Shown piece after piece: positions 48,876 to 60,062 of a DNA stretch of 64,000 nt. Position 1 is the stretch's first letter. Every line of letters begins with the position of its first letter. The DNA is taken from positions 1,791,149-1,855,148 of the forward strand of contig NW_019167871.1 in NCBI RefSeq assembly GCF_002303985.1, in the 5' to 3' direction. The translations under genes and the position numbers were made by a program. The DNA comes from Durio zibethinus. Taxonomy: Eukaryota; Streptophyta; Magnoliopsida; Malvales; Malvaceae. A model generated the notes under the pieces. The model made no database searches, had not been told where the DNA came from, and was given only the letters and a program-made list of their open reading frames with translations.

Positions 48876-50831
48876 TGTGATGTTATCATAGAATGATGAA
48901 GTTGGATTGAAAGGTAAAAAGGATCGGACCATGAAGGAAGTTGGCAACAAAATGCTAAGTGAGCTTAAGGGAGCTGTCACATGATGTATCACAACCTTGC
49001 TAAGTAATTTAGGGATAAGAAAGTTGTCAAGTACATTAGGGGTAAGAAAATTGTTGTTTAGTTATGTATAGTCGTATGATAGTCATGTGAGTAATTTAAT
49101 AAATGAGCTATAAACATATAAAATAATCATTTCAACGGCATGGATGAAAGATATCATTGAATTCTCCTTCAATTTCTTTTTCTTTTTTGGTCTCGTACTC
49201 TACACTTTTCTGGTTTAATATCTTTTCTTTCCATCACTATCCATTTTAGCACAAATTGGTATCAGGCCACATAAATCCAAACATCCTAGGAAAATATAGA
49301 AAACAACAGTCCATAGAAGAAGTTACTCGATATAATGTCCTTCATAATCAAATTCAAGCTTTTTGGAAAAAATGAAAGCAATGCAAGACACTATGGAAGC
49401 AATGCAAAACATTGTTCCAAGATGGTGGGAGGTACAAAAAAAAAGCATTGAGGCAATATTAGTCGAAAATCAAAAGGCCCTACTAGCTGAAAATAAGAAG
49501 TATGTGCAACAGGTTATGGATTTGTTAAATCCAAAGAGAGCATCGCAAGCTCAGTATGTGCAACAGGTTATAGATTTGTTGAATCTAAAGAAAACATCAC
49601 AAGCTCAGTCGAAGCCAGAAAGTGAAATCAACGACAACAGTAACCAACCTACAAATGCCTCTTTACTCAAAAAATATGATAAGTCTCCTGTTGTAATCAC
49701 TATGATTGATGCCAAAGAAAATATGTCTGTAAGACTAATGAATCAAAGTTGTTAGCTAATACTTAGCCTAAGTCTAGTAGTAGTATTGTTTAAGGTAGAA
49801 CACAACAGTGCAAGAACCATGAATTTATTGAGGGTAGTAACCCTTATATTGATATGAATACATATGCCCCAGGACCCAAGATTGAACTGTCCAATTTTGA
49901 TGGACATAACCCCAGATAGTGGATCAAGAAATGTCAAAAGTATTTTATTATTTTTTCCATTTCAAATCATTAAAAATTAAAAGTGGTAGCAATGTATTTG
50001 TCAAAAAAGGCAAAAACCTAGTTTAACGATTACATCATGTAGAAAAAAACAGTGACGTGGTCAGAGTTTGCTCATGATTTGTGCAATTGGTTTTACAATA
50101 AAACTTAATCAGATGTGATAAAAGATTTTAATAAGCTAGTTCAAAAAAGTACAGTAAAAGACTACCAAGAGAGATTTGAAGAATTAAAGACATACATGTT
50201 GTAGTTTAACCCTCTTCTAAATGAAGAATACTTCATTTCCATCTATGTAAATCGGCTCAAAGAGTACTAAAACCTAAGGTCAAAGCTAATGTACCTACTA
50301 GTTTAATAGATGCCTATAGACAAGCTAAGCTACATGAACTCTTTAATTTGGGTCATAAACATGCTAGATGGGAGGATTACACTATGCTTAAGTCCCAATT
50401 CCTTTCTTTTAATCCTTAGGGACAAGCATCCCTTCAAAGGGAAGGTAATGTGATGTTATCATGGAATAATGAAGTTAGGCTAAAAGGTAAAAAGGACTGG
50501 GCCATGAAAAAAGTTGGTAGTAGAATGCTAAGTGAGCTTAAGGAAGCTATCGAATAAAGTATAATAACCTTGCTGAGTAATTTAGGGATAAAAAAGTTAT
50601 CCGGTAATTTAAAAATAAAGAAGTTGTCATTAGTTATGCATAGTAGTGTGAGTAATTTAGGGAATGAGCTATAAACATGTAAATGATTATTTCAAGGGCA
50701 TGAATGAAAGATATCAATGAATTCTCCTTCAATTTCTCTCAGTTTTTTTTTTGGGTCTCATACTTTGTTATTTTCTAGTCAAGTCTATTCTCTTTCCATC
50801 ACTATCCATTTTATCTATCCATTTTATCGCA
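48876..50831 (+). mobile_element. Gag-only LTR retroelement (TR-GAG type)
   Basis: Two LTRs (48876-49253 and 50449-50831) start TGTGATGTTATCA and end in CA. A primer site TGGTATCAGGCC at 49257-49268 lies three bases after the 5' LTR, and a purine tract (ttcaaagggaaggtaa) precedes the 3' LTR. The 1.2-kb interior encodes only gag pieces; there is no protease, RT or integrase, so movement must have relied on a partner element. Flanks gattt and aattc are too different to prove a target duplication. The element separates the two halves of the dioxygenase relic. Confidence 0.85.
49363..50430 (+). pseudogene. Retrotransposon gag relic
   Basis: An open N-terminal part (49363-49755) has MEKMKAMQDTMEAMQNIVPR and a 19-codon duplication (YVQQVMDLLNPKRASQAQ followed by YVQQVIDLLNLKKTSQAQ). 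The Retrotrans_gag core follows in broken frame, with PKIELSNFDGHNP near 49880, a conserved tryptophan read as TAG, then AMYLSKKAKT and YQERFEELKTYML near 50165. Stops occur at 49753, near 49918 and further on, so no full Gag is made. The sequence style is that of Gypsy-type plant elements. Confidence 0.75.
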
Positions 50832-51256
50832 AATTCATGCAATTACTTTAAGTGCTGGTATTCAACAAACGTGAATTCAATTTCCAACACTTGTAATTAT
50901 TTCTACTATATTCAAGTTGCAACTTTTTTGTAAAAAAAAAAAAATCACTGTTCTCCTCCAACATGACAATGGCGGCTTTATAAACAAGCAACCGATGATG
51001 ATAGCTGGATTAATGTTCCACCAATTGAAGGGGCTCTTGTAATCAACATCAGAGACATTCTACAGATAATGAGCAATGGCAGATACAAAAGCAGTTAACA
51101 CCGTGTGGTTGCTAATGGAAGCAAGAATAGATTTGCTAGAAAATGGAGTGCAAGTGTGCAACCATTGTACAAAGAAGTTCTGTTCTCTGATTACTTTCAA
51201 ATATTTTTCAGCAAGAAACATAATGGGAAGAAAACAATGGACTTTGCCAAGATATG

Positions 51257-51994
51257 ATAATTACTCATTCCTATGCTTCCTTTTTTTTTTATGCAAATAA
51301 ATTTAGGATAACAGGAGTCTTCCTCGTTTCGGGATCAAGACAGATCTCAAGCTTCGGAAAAAACTTGCATTGAATTTACATCACTAAAAAAAAGATTTTT
51401 TTTGTGCCTGAGTAAAATTGATAATGAAAATAAACATGCTTGCTAGATTTGATCGGTTATGACTCGGACATACTTGATTGCTTATTTAAACACATTTTTC
51501 ATCTGATAGGAGCAACTATTCCCACTTAGAAGTTGACATCTGGTCGAAAACCATTGCTTAAATCTCATAAATGAATCAAAGCCAACTGGGAGCTAATTAT
51601 CCAGTAACTTTGATGGTTGATAAGAAAACTCTGCACCACAAACTTTGGAGAAAAACAGCATCCAATAAGAATATGACCGGGGCTTTCCTTTGTTCATACT
51701 AGTAAAATTTGAACATAAAAAAGCTAAGCCAAAATTGGGCTAGTCTATATATCCCCTTAGTTGATGAAAAGAAATAAGGTTGAGTCCATAAAATACAAGC
51801 TAAAACGAAATTCAGAAAGAAAATAAAATGGGAGCAGGAAAATACACTCATTTGACATTGGCCTTTCCTTCACTTGCCAAGAATCACATTTTACTAGCAC
51901 CAGCAGCTCCGGAATAGTACGTCTCAAAAGCACCACAAAAATGAGATGCGTCGAGACTGGCATTTTTCTTGCAATTCGGGGATACAGCCTTCAC
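51257..51994. other. Spacer between the dioxygenase relic and the EIF2B3 relic
   Basis: No gene is seen. The right half would be the 3' flank of the EIF2B3 copy on the minus strand. Confidence 0.5.
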
Positions 51995-54900
51995 TCATTT
52001 CTCTTTTCTAGCCAATGATTCTCCCTTATACTCACTTCCAGCAGTAACTACAAAACCTGCGCTGACCTAAAAGAAGCACTATGCAACAATTACAACTATA
52101 AATACTAAATAGTAAGAAAAATAATAAAACCAAATGATTCTTCGTGTGTATGTAAAGTTTACGCAAGAGAGTGTTAAGAATATTACTTGGCAATCTTTCA
52201 ATACAACACACTCTTGAAGCTGTACATTTCTGCAAATCACACAACCTTGTATCATACAGCCGTTGCCAATGGCAACATGATTCATTACAACTGAATTGAC
52301 AAGCTGTGTATGCATGGAAAGAAATTTTGAGTTACAAAGTGAACAATTATCTAAGCTTGAAACTTTACTTCTATTTATAACTTCGTAAATGACAAAATCA
52401 TAGGGAACAAGCTTTTCAGACAGCACCAAATTTACTCTCTGCTTTATCTTACTTGCCTATTATGATAAGAGAAATAATCATACCTTCACATGGGAACCTA
52501 TCCAGCAGTGGCAGCCAATAACAGATCGTTTTACTTGGCATTTGTCATCCATTTCTGAACCTTCACCTAACATACAGTGTGGTCCCACGTAATCATAGAA
52601 ATAAGGCCTTAGTTTTATGAGGATAAAGCATAGATGTTAAACCCCCAGTGTTATTATTTATCATAATAATTGGCAGTTGTTATCCAAACTGAATTTAAAT
52701 AATTCTAAAAGTTTGTGTAGGTGAAATAGACTTACAGTAGTTTTGGTTCCAAGCTTCGGTGAAGGACCTATAATATTATTACGATCTGAGGAGGTATCGC
52801 TTAGTAGATGACCTGCCTCACCGGTGACCTGAAAATTAGAGACAGAAATAAGTCAACTGAATGACATAAAAAGTGGATTAAAAAGAACAGAGTGGCAAAT
52901 AAGAAAAAGCATAAATGAGCAATTGAACTCACATCTCGATTGATGTCCATAAACGCTTGAATGGAATTTAAGCACATACAATAACTGCTGCTGCTTGCAA
53001 TATAAGCACAGCATTTATGGGTTTTCCGGATAGGGGCATAACCATCAGGATCCTCAGAACAGAGTTCGTGAAAGCTTGGGGTACATGCATTATCAAAAAT
53101 TCGATAGACCAATACTTAATTGTTGTGGGAACTAACCTTCTCATTACCATTTTCTTCTTGTGGAATTCCATTTAATAAGGCCCCGTATTTCTGATAGTTA
53201 TAATAGAATCAGGAACAAAATTAGATATTCAGAAACACATGTGGCCTTTGAAATCTGACATTTAGTGATACTAACCAGCTGGCTCCGGACAAGATAAGGA
53301 AGTACATCCTGTTTCAAGCTTTGAAATGTACCCTTCACATCTAAAACTTCTTGCAGGGCAGACCTGAGTGGAAATATGATGAGGAATTATAAAAAAAAAA
53401 AAACACACACACACACAGGACAAAGCTGATCTCAAAGCAAGTAGGGGTGGGGGTGTTGGGGGAAGGGAACCAACACCTTGAATGCATACATATGAGCATC
53501 CATCAAATCAGATCGAATTTCCATCTATATAAATTACAAAAGGAAAATGAGGTTAACAACAGAATATCTCACAAATATAAGCCGTTTGATGGGTGATCAA
53601 AATGCAAAAGGAAAAAAAAAATTTAACAGACAAATTACTTTCCCATTTGACAAAGGAAAATAAATTCACATGCATACACATAGAGAGAAAGGGAGGATAT
53701 ATACACAATTACTTAGCCAAGAGTTATAATATAAGACAATAGACTTAACATGATAAGCTACGTTACTGAATGCATCGTCATTTAGTTGTAACTTGAATGC
53801 TTCTCAGAAGCACTAGACTCAAATAGTAGCTTTAAAATTATTAGCCAAAAAGAATATTTGTAGCTTCTAAATTGGCAGATGAGCAGGTAAAGGATGGTCC
53901 AATCAGTAGAATATGTTTTGCTATAAATTAAAAACTGAGCCTCTAGAATTGTGTTGGAGCACACAATGCTATCAGTAATCAATTTCACCACATAAGGCAT
54001 TCATTGTCATTTGCTAAAGAGCCGTAAAAAAGTAAATGGATTGATGCAAGAAATACCTCGCCTACTGCATGGAGAATGCACTTCTGAAGTCTAGTATCTT
54101 TCTCAATTTCTTCTCCTACAAAACATCAAAAGGTTCTATGTAAGGATCCAGTACAAGTAACACGCTAAATAAAATAGAGGAAAACTAACCAGTTGCTATG
54201 TGTAATAAAAACTGTTTGCCAGGGTCCAGTCCAATGATGTTGTATCATCCTGGTTTCTTGGCTTTATCTTTTCCACCGGAGGATCCTGAATCTAAAGGTC
54301 CACTAACAGGTACAAAGCAAAGCATTGCAGTCACTAGTGCATCATGTCGCCTATGGGTAGCAGCAACAGCAGCAGGAGAAACATCAGAAACAAAATCACC
54401 ACTTACAACTTGCGGGAAAATGCAGTGGCTGTAAAGAAACTATTTTGTTTGTGAACTACTATACTATTAATGAAACAAATTCTAACCAAAATGTCTTCTG
54501 CTGTAAGGTATGTGAGATTGCCCTAAGTGCCCCAGCTGTTCCAATATCCTCAGGGACTGCATCAATCTGCAATGTCAGAAAAGAGGAAACTAACTAGTTA
54601 TTGAACTAAGAAAAGGCGAGCATCTTACAGCAAATGCATGTAATTTATAATCACAAGAATGACATTCAATCTTACAATCTTAAAATGCATATTCATTAAA
54701 AGGAAAAAAAATGAAAGGCATGCATGGTCATCCTAGATATATGAATTTTGGAACTGGAGAAAGAATGAGGAAAACATTACACTAATACACTCAGCTTAAA
54801 CGCAAAAAGAAGAATGGATATGATAAAGGGATTCTGTATGTACAAAGAAGTGGTGAGAGTTTATAGTGTAACATCTATTTTTGTTAACATCATTAAACAG

Positions 54901-57234
54901 CCAATACAAGACATGTTGTTATAAGATTCTACAAAATAGAACATGTAAAACCCTGATTAGGTCTCAGATTAATGATAACAGCAGATTCTGAAATGGAGAA
55001 ATACTTATTGCAAAACAGAGAAGAGAAAATAGGTAGAACAACATGGAAAAAGAGTAAGGAGAAAATTTTATATCAAAAGCATTAGTTCAAAAATCATAAG
55101 AAAATATTAAAGGATTTGAAAGTCTACTTTTTGACCACCAAAATGAGTTAAACAAATTGCCATTTGCTCCCATATATTAAACACTCTAAAACAGTTCAAA
55201 CTAAAATGGCATAACAGGAGCTTCTTCTTCCATGCCTACATCAATTAGTTTTGAATTCTAATTATTTAGAACATTAGCACAACTGTTAACAATTAAATAT
55301 TGTGTAAGAGCTTAGCCTTGTTTCATTTCCTCTTATAACAGATTTACCATCCTGCAAGGCCCAACTCATCATTTAAGGCAATATTCAGCCTAGCTAAAGC
55401 AAGGACAGCAAATTTTCAGGTCCAGAGAAGCAACATGAAAATAACTCTACAGATTCCAACACATGCAAGAATGAGCATAAATTAAGTTTACCACCATAGA
55501 ATGCATCCGACCACACCCCATCTAGAAGGGGAAATGATCTTGATAATAACACACTCATTATTGACATTATGCAATGGTATTCATCTCACATTATTCCCAA
55601 GATCTGACAAAAGGGATTCATCTCTATTATTCTGTTGTATTTGATATTTCTATCATCTAAAGCTACAAAACTGGCTCCATGTAGCTTCCTAAGCTTGATC
55701 TACCTGTTATGACCATTTACAAAATTTGTAATTCAAACTCACCCTAGGAAGAATATTTAGTACTTCACAAATTGCATAGGCAATAATTCCAGATCTGACA
55801 AAAGAAACAACTAAAACAAACCCATAAAGTATAATTCTATTTCTGAACTTATTTCTACAAACACCAAGTCAACTAAAAGCTCATGAAATCCTCTTTCAAT
55901 GGCAAATAATTTTACTCATAAGCCACCACAACATCCAAAACATTTGTAACTTGTTTCCAAGTCTTGAATCAATAGAGACACAAGGAAAGAATATCATTTT
56001 GTGAGAAAGAAGAGCCTCATGTAACTTGGATGTATGTATCTCCAGTAAAATCTTCATAAGAAGGAATAGCCTCTTCTAATTTGCAGTCTTCATAAGAAAA
56101 TTCTGTTTTCATTATTTCATATAATTAATTTTTACATTTTCTCTAGGTAGACAAAAAAAGCTTTTCTAGTTCATTTTTTTGTTGTTGTGATTGTGATAGC
56201 AAGAAACCTTCTCAGAGTGTGGTATCCTGCAAATAATGGTACAAAATGTGCACATGGTAGGTTTCAAGGGATTTCCTAAAATAGAACTCACATGGTAGAT
56301 ATTCTGGTTTGATTCTGTAAAGGTGAAGGTGAGAATTCAGTGAAAATGAGTTAAAACTCTACACAGGTGAAGGTGCTTATGAGCGAGAAACTCCAGTTCA
56401 TAAGACAAGAACTAAGAAAATACGGAATAACATACAGTACAACTCATTCCATCAATGTTAATGAAGTTGTCCATCAATTTTTCCAGATAATAATCAGCTT
56501 CTGGATATTGCACATCATCAAAAACCTTGAAATACCTTAACAGGTGACCTAGTTGCAACAACTCCCCTTCATTTTTCTCAAAATCAAATTTCATGGGACT
56601 AATCAAGTCGAATTGTACTGTACATTAGTTCCAATCAAGTAATAAAATTCATAAAACAGAGACGAGTAATTAAAGTCTAATATATATCCTTCATTAACCA
56701 ATACAATAGCATAGTTTCAACACAAACAATCTTAAAATTAAATTGTAAAAAAAAAAAAAGGATAAGTACCTCAACATGTAGACGATCAACGAAAGTCCTA
56801 GAAATCCATGCACCAGTAAGATGTGCTGCATCTTCCCCTTCAACCACCTATTTTCCCCCCAAACATTCAAACCAAAATCAAAAACCCTAAAAACTATAGA
56901 TAACATTAACAACAATCAAACTATCACACTTTAGTAATAAAGAATAAAAGAAACAAGGGGAATTGAGTTTTTTTTTTTCTTACAATAATGAGATCTTTAA
57001 GGTTGCTTTGTTCTAATTGGCGCAAAACGTAGTCAAGAACAGGGCGGTTGGGAACCGGAAGCAGCGGTTTAGGCACTTCCTGCAAGCATTTCAAGAAAGG
57101 GTTTTTGATGAAACTATGAAATGGGTATTTTTTAAATGAAAAAAGAAATAATAAATGGAAGGGAAGACCCTGGAGACAAGGGGAGTCAGATTCTTTGAAG
57201 TGCCACCGGCTAAAACCACTACTTGGAAATCCAT
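51995..57234 (-). pseudogene. eIF2B gamma subunit (EIF2B3) pseudogene, introns kept
   Basis: Thirteen exon-like blocks cover the whole protein from MDFQVVVLAGGTSKNL to SLARKEK: 57234-57169, 57079-56984, 56847-56770, 54566-54487, 54409-54190, 54115-54057, 53524-53477, 53365-53276, 53190-52933, 52828-52736, 52588-52484, 52303-52187, 52066-51995. The family is a nucleotidyltransferase-like domain plus left-handed beta-helix that forms part of the guanine-exchange factor for eIF2. Lesions: a one-base deletion in exon 4 (after AISH), TGA at 54247-54245 where the family has arginine (PGRY), TAA at 53118-53116 where a glutamine codon is expected, and damaged acceptors before exons 5, 8 and 11 (at 11, AC in place of AG). 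The beta-helix part (VVMNHVAIGNGCMIQG, QLQECVVLKDCQ) is well kept. Introns show that it is a DNA-level duplicate, not a processed copy. A working copy must exist elsewhere. Confidence 0.87.
56412..56606 (-). other. Unassigned 64-codon open frame in EIF2B3 relic intron 3
   Basis: It reads MKFDFEKNEGELLQLGHLL then DVQYPEADYYLEKLMDNF and has a coding-like amino-acid mix, but it belongs to no part of eIF2B gamma. It sits in the enlarged 2.2-kb third intron. It may be a scrap of another gene or of an inserted element; its family is unknown to me. Confidence 0.3.
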
Positions 57235-58265
57235 TTCTAAAGGGAATGAGGTATTGACAGAAAGCAAAAAAAATGTATACGAAGGGTTTTGCCGTGCGGT
57301 TTTGGTGAATCTAGGAATGATTTAAAGCTTCAAACAAAGAGTTTTCGAATGTTTAGTATTATATGGAAGAGTTCCAAGAGTTTCAAGCTCTTGGCGCTGG
57401 GTGTCTTTTGGGCACCGGTTTTGCTCACGATCGACCGGGCTGCGTGAGGGGAATTGTCTCGAATAGTGGGATGCGGGGGGCTTGCTTCCCGTGGCTGACG
57501 TAAGGCGTTCGATTCCTTGCAGCTCTAGACTCTTTAAATGTAATAATAAAATTCCATTATTCTTTTGTTTTTTATTATCTTCCTTTTAGGATAATTATGC
57601 TTTTATCCATACAATTGTTTCAGATGTTCAATTTAGTCCACATGTTTTGATAATTTTGTAGACAAATTAAAGAAGGGCTACCTATAAATAATATTTATTC
57701 AGCTAAAATTTTTAAAAGCCCTCTTGTTTTAAATTTTTAGACAAGTCATTATTTTTTTTATTGTACCCAATTAAATCCTTAGCATTTGGATAGAGAGAAA
57801 AATATTACTAGTCCAAATTTTATTTTCTGTAATTTGATTTTTAGTTTTGATTCATGGAATCTCATTTGAGGTGTTTTAAGATTTTCAATAATATCAAAAA
57901 AAGATTATGATAACTTTAATAAAAAATCCCTTTTTCTCAATTTTTTAAAGATTTTTAGTAAAATGTAAAATTTATCTCATTTGTATCCTCAATAATAATT
58001 TTTTATGATTTATTTTACCTTAAAAATCAGTATAATTATATGATAAATCGAGATCCATTATAACATGCAAAGTTAAAATTTTTCACTTACATAACATTGT
58101 TACATTAGAAACATAATCATATGTTATAATATATTATGAAAAAATTAATTATAATAAAACTAACGTTTTAAAAAGAAAAACTTAATTGATTGTTAAAAAT
58201 ATGAAATTTGAAATTTTTATAATTTTAGAAGTACTACATTATTAACGTATGAAATGTAATTAATC
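57235..58265. other. Upstream flank of the EIF2B3 relic and AT-rich spacer
   Basis: 57240-57540 is comparatively GC-rich and would be the old promoter/5' UTR region. Beyond it the DNA is AT-rich with no gene. Confidence 0.5.
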
Positions 58266-58760
58266 ATAGAAAATAATATTTTTTAATATAAAAAATATAA
58301 TATTTGTTGAAAATACAAAAAAAATATATTTTTTAAAATTCAACAACAACAATACTTCTAAGATAAAAAATATATATATATAGTATTTATTAAAAACATG
58401 AAAAAAATTATTTTTTAGAATTTAATAAAAACAATGTTTATAAGATAAAAAACATAATCTTTGTTGAAAAAATAATGTTTATAAGATAAAAGACAATCTT
58501 TGTTTAAACAACAATGTTTCTCATATGAAAACATAGTTTTTATTAAAAAGATAATATTTTTAAGATAAAAATATAATTTTGTTAAAAGTATAAAAATATA
58601 TGTTTTTTAGAATTTAATACATATGACGTTTCTTAAATACAAAATGCAATGTTTGTTGAAAACATGAAAAAGAATATTTTTTATAATTCAATAGAGACAA
58701 TGTTTTTAAGATAAAAAAAACAAAGTTTTTATTGAAAAGATGATATTTCAATATTATGAA
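58266..58760. repeat. Degenerate AT-rich tandem repeat
   Basis: The block aatgttt(a/t)taagataaaa followed by catartcttt(g)ttgaaaa recurs about six times with variable spacing, each related to attttttagaatttaat. It is an irregular minisatellite-like array without coding content. Confidence 0.65.
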
Positions 58761-59620
58761 TGTCACATGTTATCAAAGATAATATAATAAAAGATTTTAT
58801 TAAGTAATATTACATTCCTATGAATCAAATATAAAAATTTTACATTCTTTAAATTAACAAAAACCTAAAAATTATGCATTCTCTTTTAATATCACTTTAT
58901 CTTAAAATCATTTTTCTTTCCAAAATTTAAAAATCCTCGAACCAAACACCCTTTTAAAATATTTTTTTGTCTAATTAAATTCTTAATGTTTTTATTGTTA
59001 TCTAATTATAAGCCTTTAAAGTACTATTATTATTTAATTAAATCCTTATTTGTTTAATGGATTTTAGATATTTTTATACAAAATAAGGGTTTGATTAAAC
59101 AAAAATAATCTTTTAAAATTTAATTGGGCACAATAGAAGGATGAGAGTTTATTTAAGAAATTTAAAAAAAGTATAAGAGTTTTTCTTAATATTTTAGCCT
59201 ATTTATTTATATATTATTAATGCCAAAAATATGAGAAAAAAACTTAAATTCCATTTGTTTTGAAAAAATATTTTCAAAAAATAATTTTTATATTTTTTTA
59301 TATTTGTTTGATAAAAAGTTTAAAATAGAGTAGAACAAAATTTAAGTTCAATAACAAAATTATATATGGACTCATAATATAACAATAAAATTGACTTAAA
59401 TCCCAAAATATCTTTTGTTTTTAGTTTTATGATCGAGAAAAGAAGTAAAATAATTTCATGGTTTTTACCAAATAAATTTATTTTTTTGGTTAATGTTACA
59501 AATGATTTATAAATTATAATAAAAAATTTTAATATGACACATTAGTTATCAATTTTTTATTATAATATTTAAATTATAAATTTATTAATTAAAATGATAT
59601 TTAAAGTTATTTTAGACCTA
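58761..59620. other. AT-rich spacer upstream of the cyclin gene
   Basis: Nothing is recognised beyond low-complexity AT-rich DNA. Confidence 0.5.
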
Positions 59621-59675
59621 TTCTGTTTAACTCCAACCGGCCAGAAGCCTATATCAACAAAACCCAGCCCGTACA

Positions 59676-59683
59676 CATATAAG
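59676..59683 (+). promoter_or_regulatory. TATA-like box upstream of the cyclin gene
   Basis: catataag lies 380 bp before the ATG, in the first non-AT-rich stretch after the spacer. Its use is unproven. Confidence 0.35.
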
Positions 59684-59735
59684 GGCTGGAAAATTCCAAA
59701 CCAAAGCGCTTGAGAGCCGGTAGATTCCCATTCAA

Positions 59736-59746
59736 TCAAACGGCCA
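59736..59746 (+). promoter_or_regulatory. MSA-like element (AACGG core), cyclin promoter
   Basis: TCAAACGGCCA matches the mitosis-specific activator consensus YCYAACGGYYA at all but one position. MSA boxes are bound by three-repeat MYB proteins and drive G2/M expression of B-type cyclins. Its presence just upstream of a cyclin B gene makes the call meaningful. Confidence 0.65.
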
Positions 59747-59765
59747 AAATTCGATTTCAGAAATT

Positions 59766-59777
59766 GGACCGTTGAAG
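59766..59777 (-). promoter_or_regulatory. Second MSA-like element, opposite strand
   Basis: Read on the minus strand this is CTTCAACGGTCC, with the AACGG core and most of the MSA consensus. It lies 20 bp from the first, in the usual paired arrangement of cyclin B promoters. Confidence 0.6.
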
Positions 59778-60062
59778 AGAAGCGTGCCTTCCTTTTAACA
59801 TCGCTTCAAATGGGAACTAGCCTACTTGAAAAAAATAATTAACAACTCATTTTCAGTAGTAACACGGAAAAATCCATTCAACAACAAAGGGAAAAGAGCA
59901 GAGACCAAGAACTTTTGCAGTGAGGAAAAGAAATATAGGGTGGCGACTAGGAACCCAGAAGGGGAGACGCGTGGAAGCCGTCTCCTGGTGTTTCTTTCAT
60001 CATTTTTTGCCAGCATTGGTGGAGTTTTAGGCCAGGTTGTAGAACAAGAAGAAGAACCAGAG

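Larger units (their letters stand above)
48651..51256 (+). pseudogene. Feruloyl-CoA 6'-hydroxylase-like 2OG dioxygenase relic
   Basis: Two gene pieces remain on either side of an LTR insertion. The first (about 48651-48770) reads ETSFVPQSEVVLEWKDYLSF and HYVSRDHESSTLWP, matching the middle of feruloyl-CoA 6'-hydroxylase (F6'H)-type 2-oxoglutarate/Fe(II) dioxygenases of coumarin synthesis. The second (about 50943-51256) starts TVLLQHDNGG in the catalytic region, then INVPPIEGALVINIRDILQI, SNGRYKSS, HRVVANGSKNRF and a C-terminal SDYFQIFFSKKHNGKKTMDF ending AKI and stop. Lesions include a frameshift near 50990, a TAA in place of a conserved residue before HRVVANG, loss of the usual VPIFVNP segment, and loss of the region between the two pieces apart from the inserted element. 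The gene is dead. Confidence 0.82.

Noticed and set aside
49363..49755. 130-codon frame considered as an independent host gene
   Set aside because: It lies between the primer site and 3' LTR of the TR-GAG element and continues, in broken frame, into a Retrotrans_gag core.
54198..54434. 78-codon plus-strand open frame
   Set aside because: It is the reverse strand of EIF2B3 relic exon 5, and the minus-strand reading matches the eIF2B gamma family.
57400..57545. Possible tRNA or tRNA-derived element (gttcgattcctt)
   Set aside because: The B-box-like motif is present, but no A box at a sensible distance and no foldable acceptor or anticodon arms were found.
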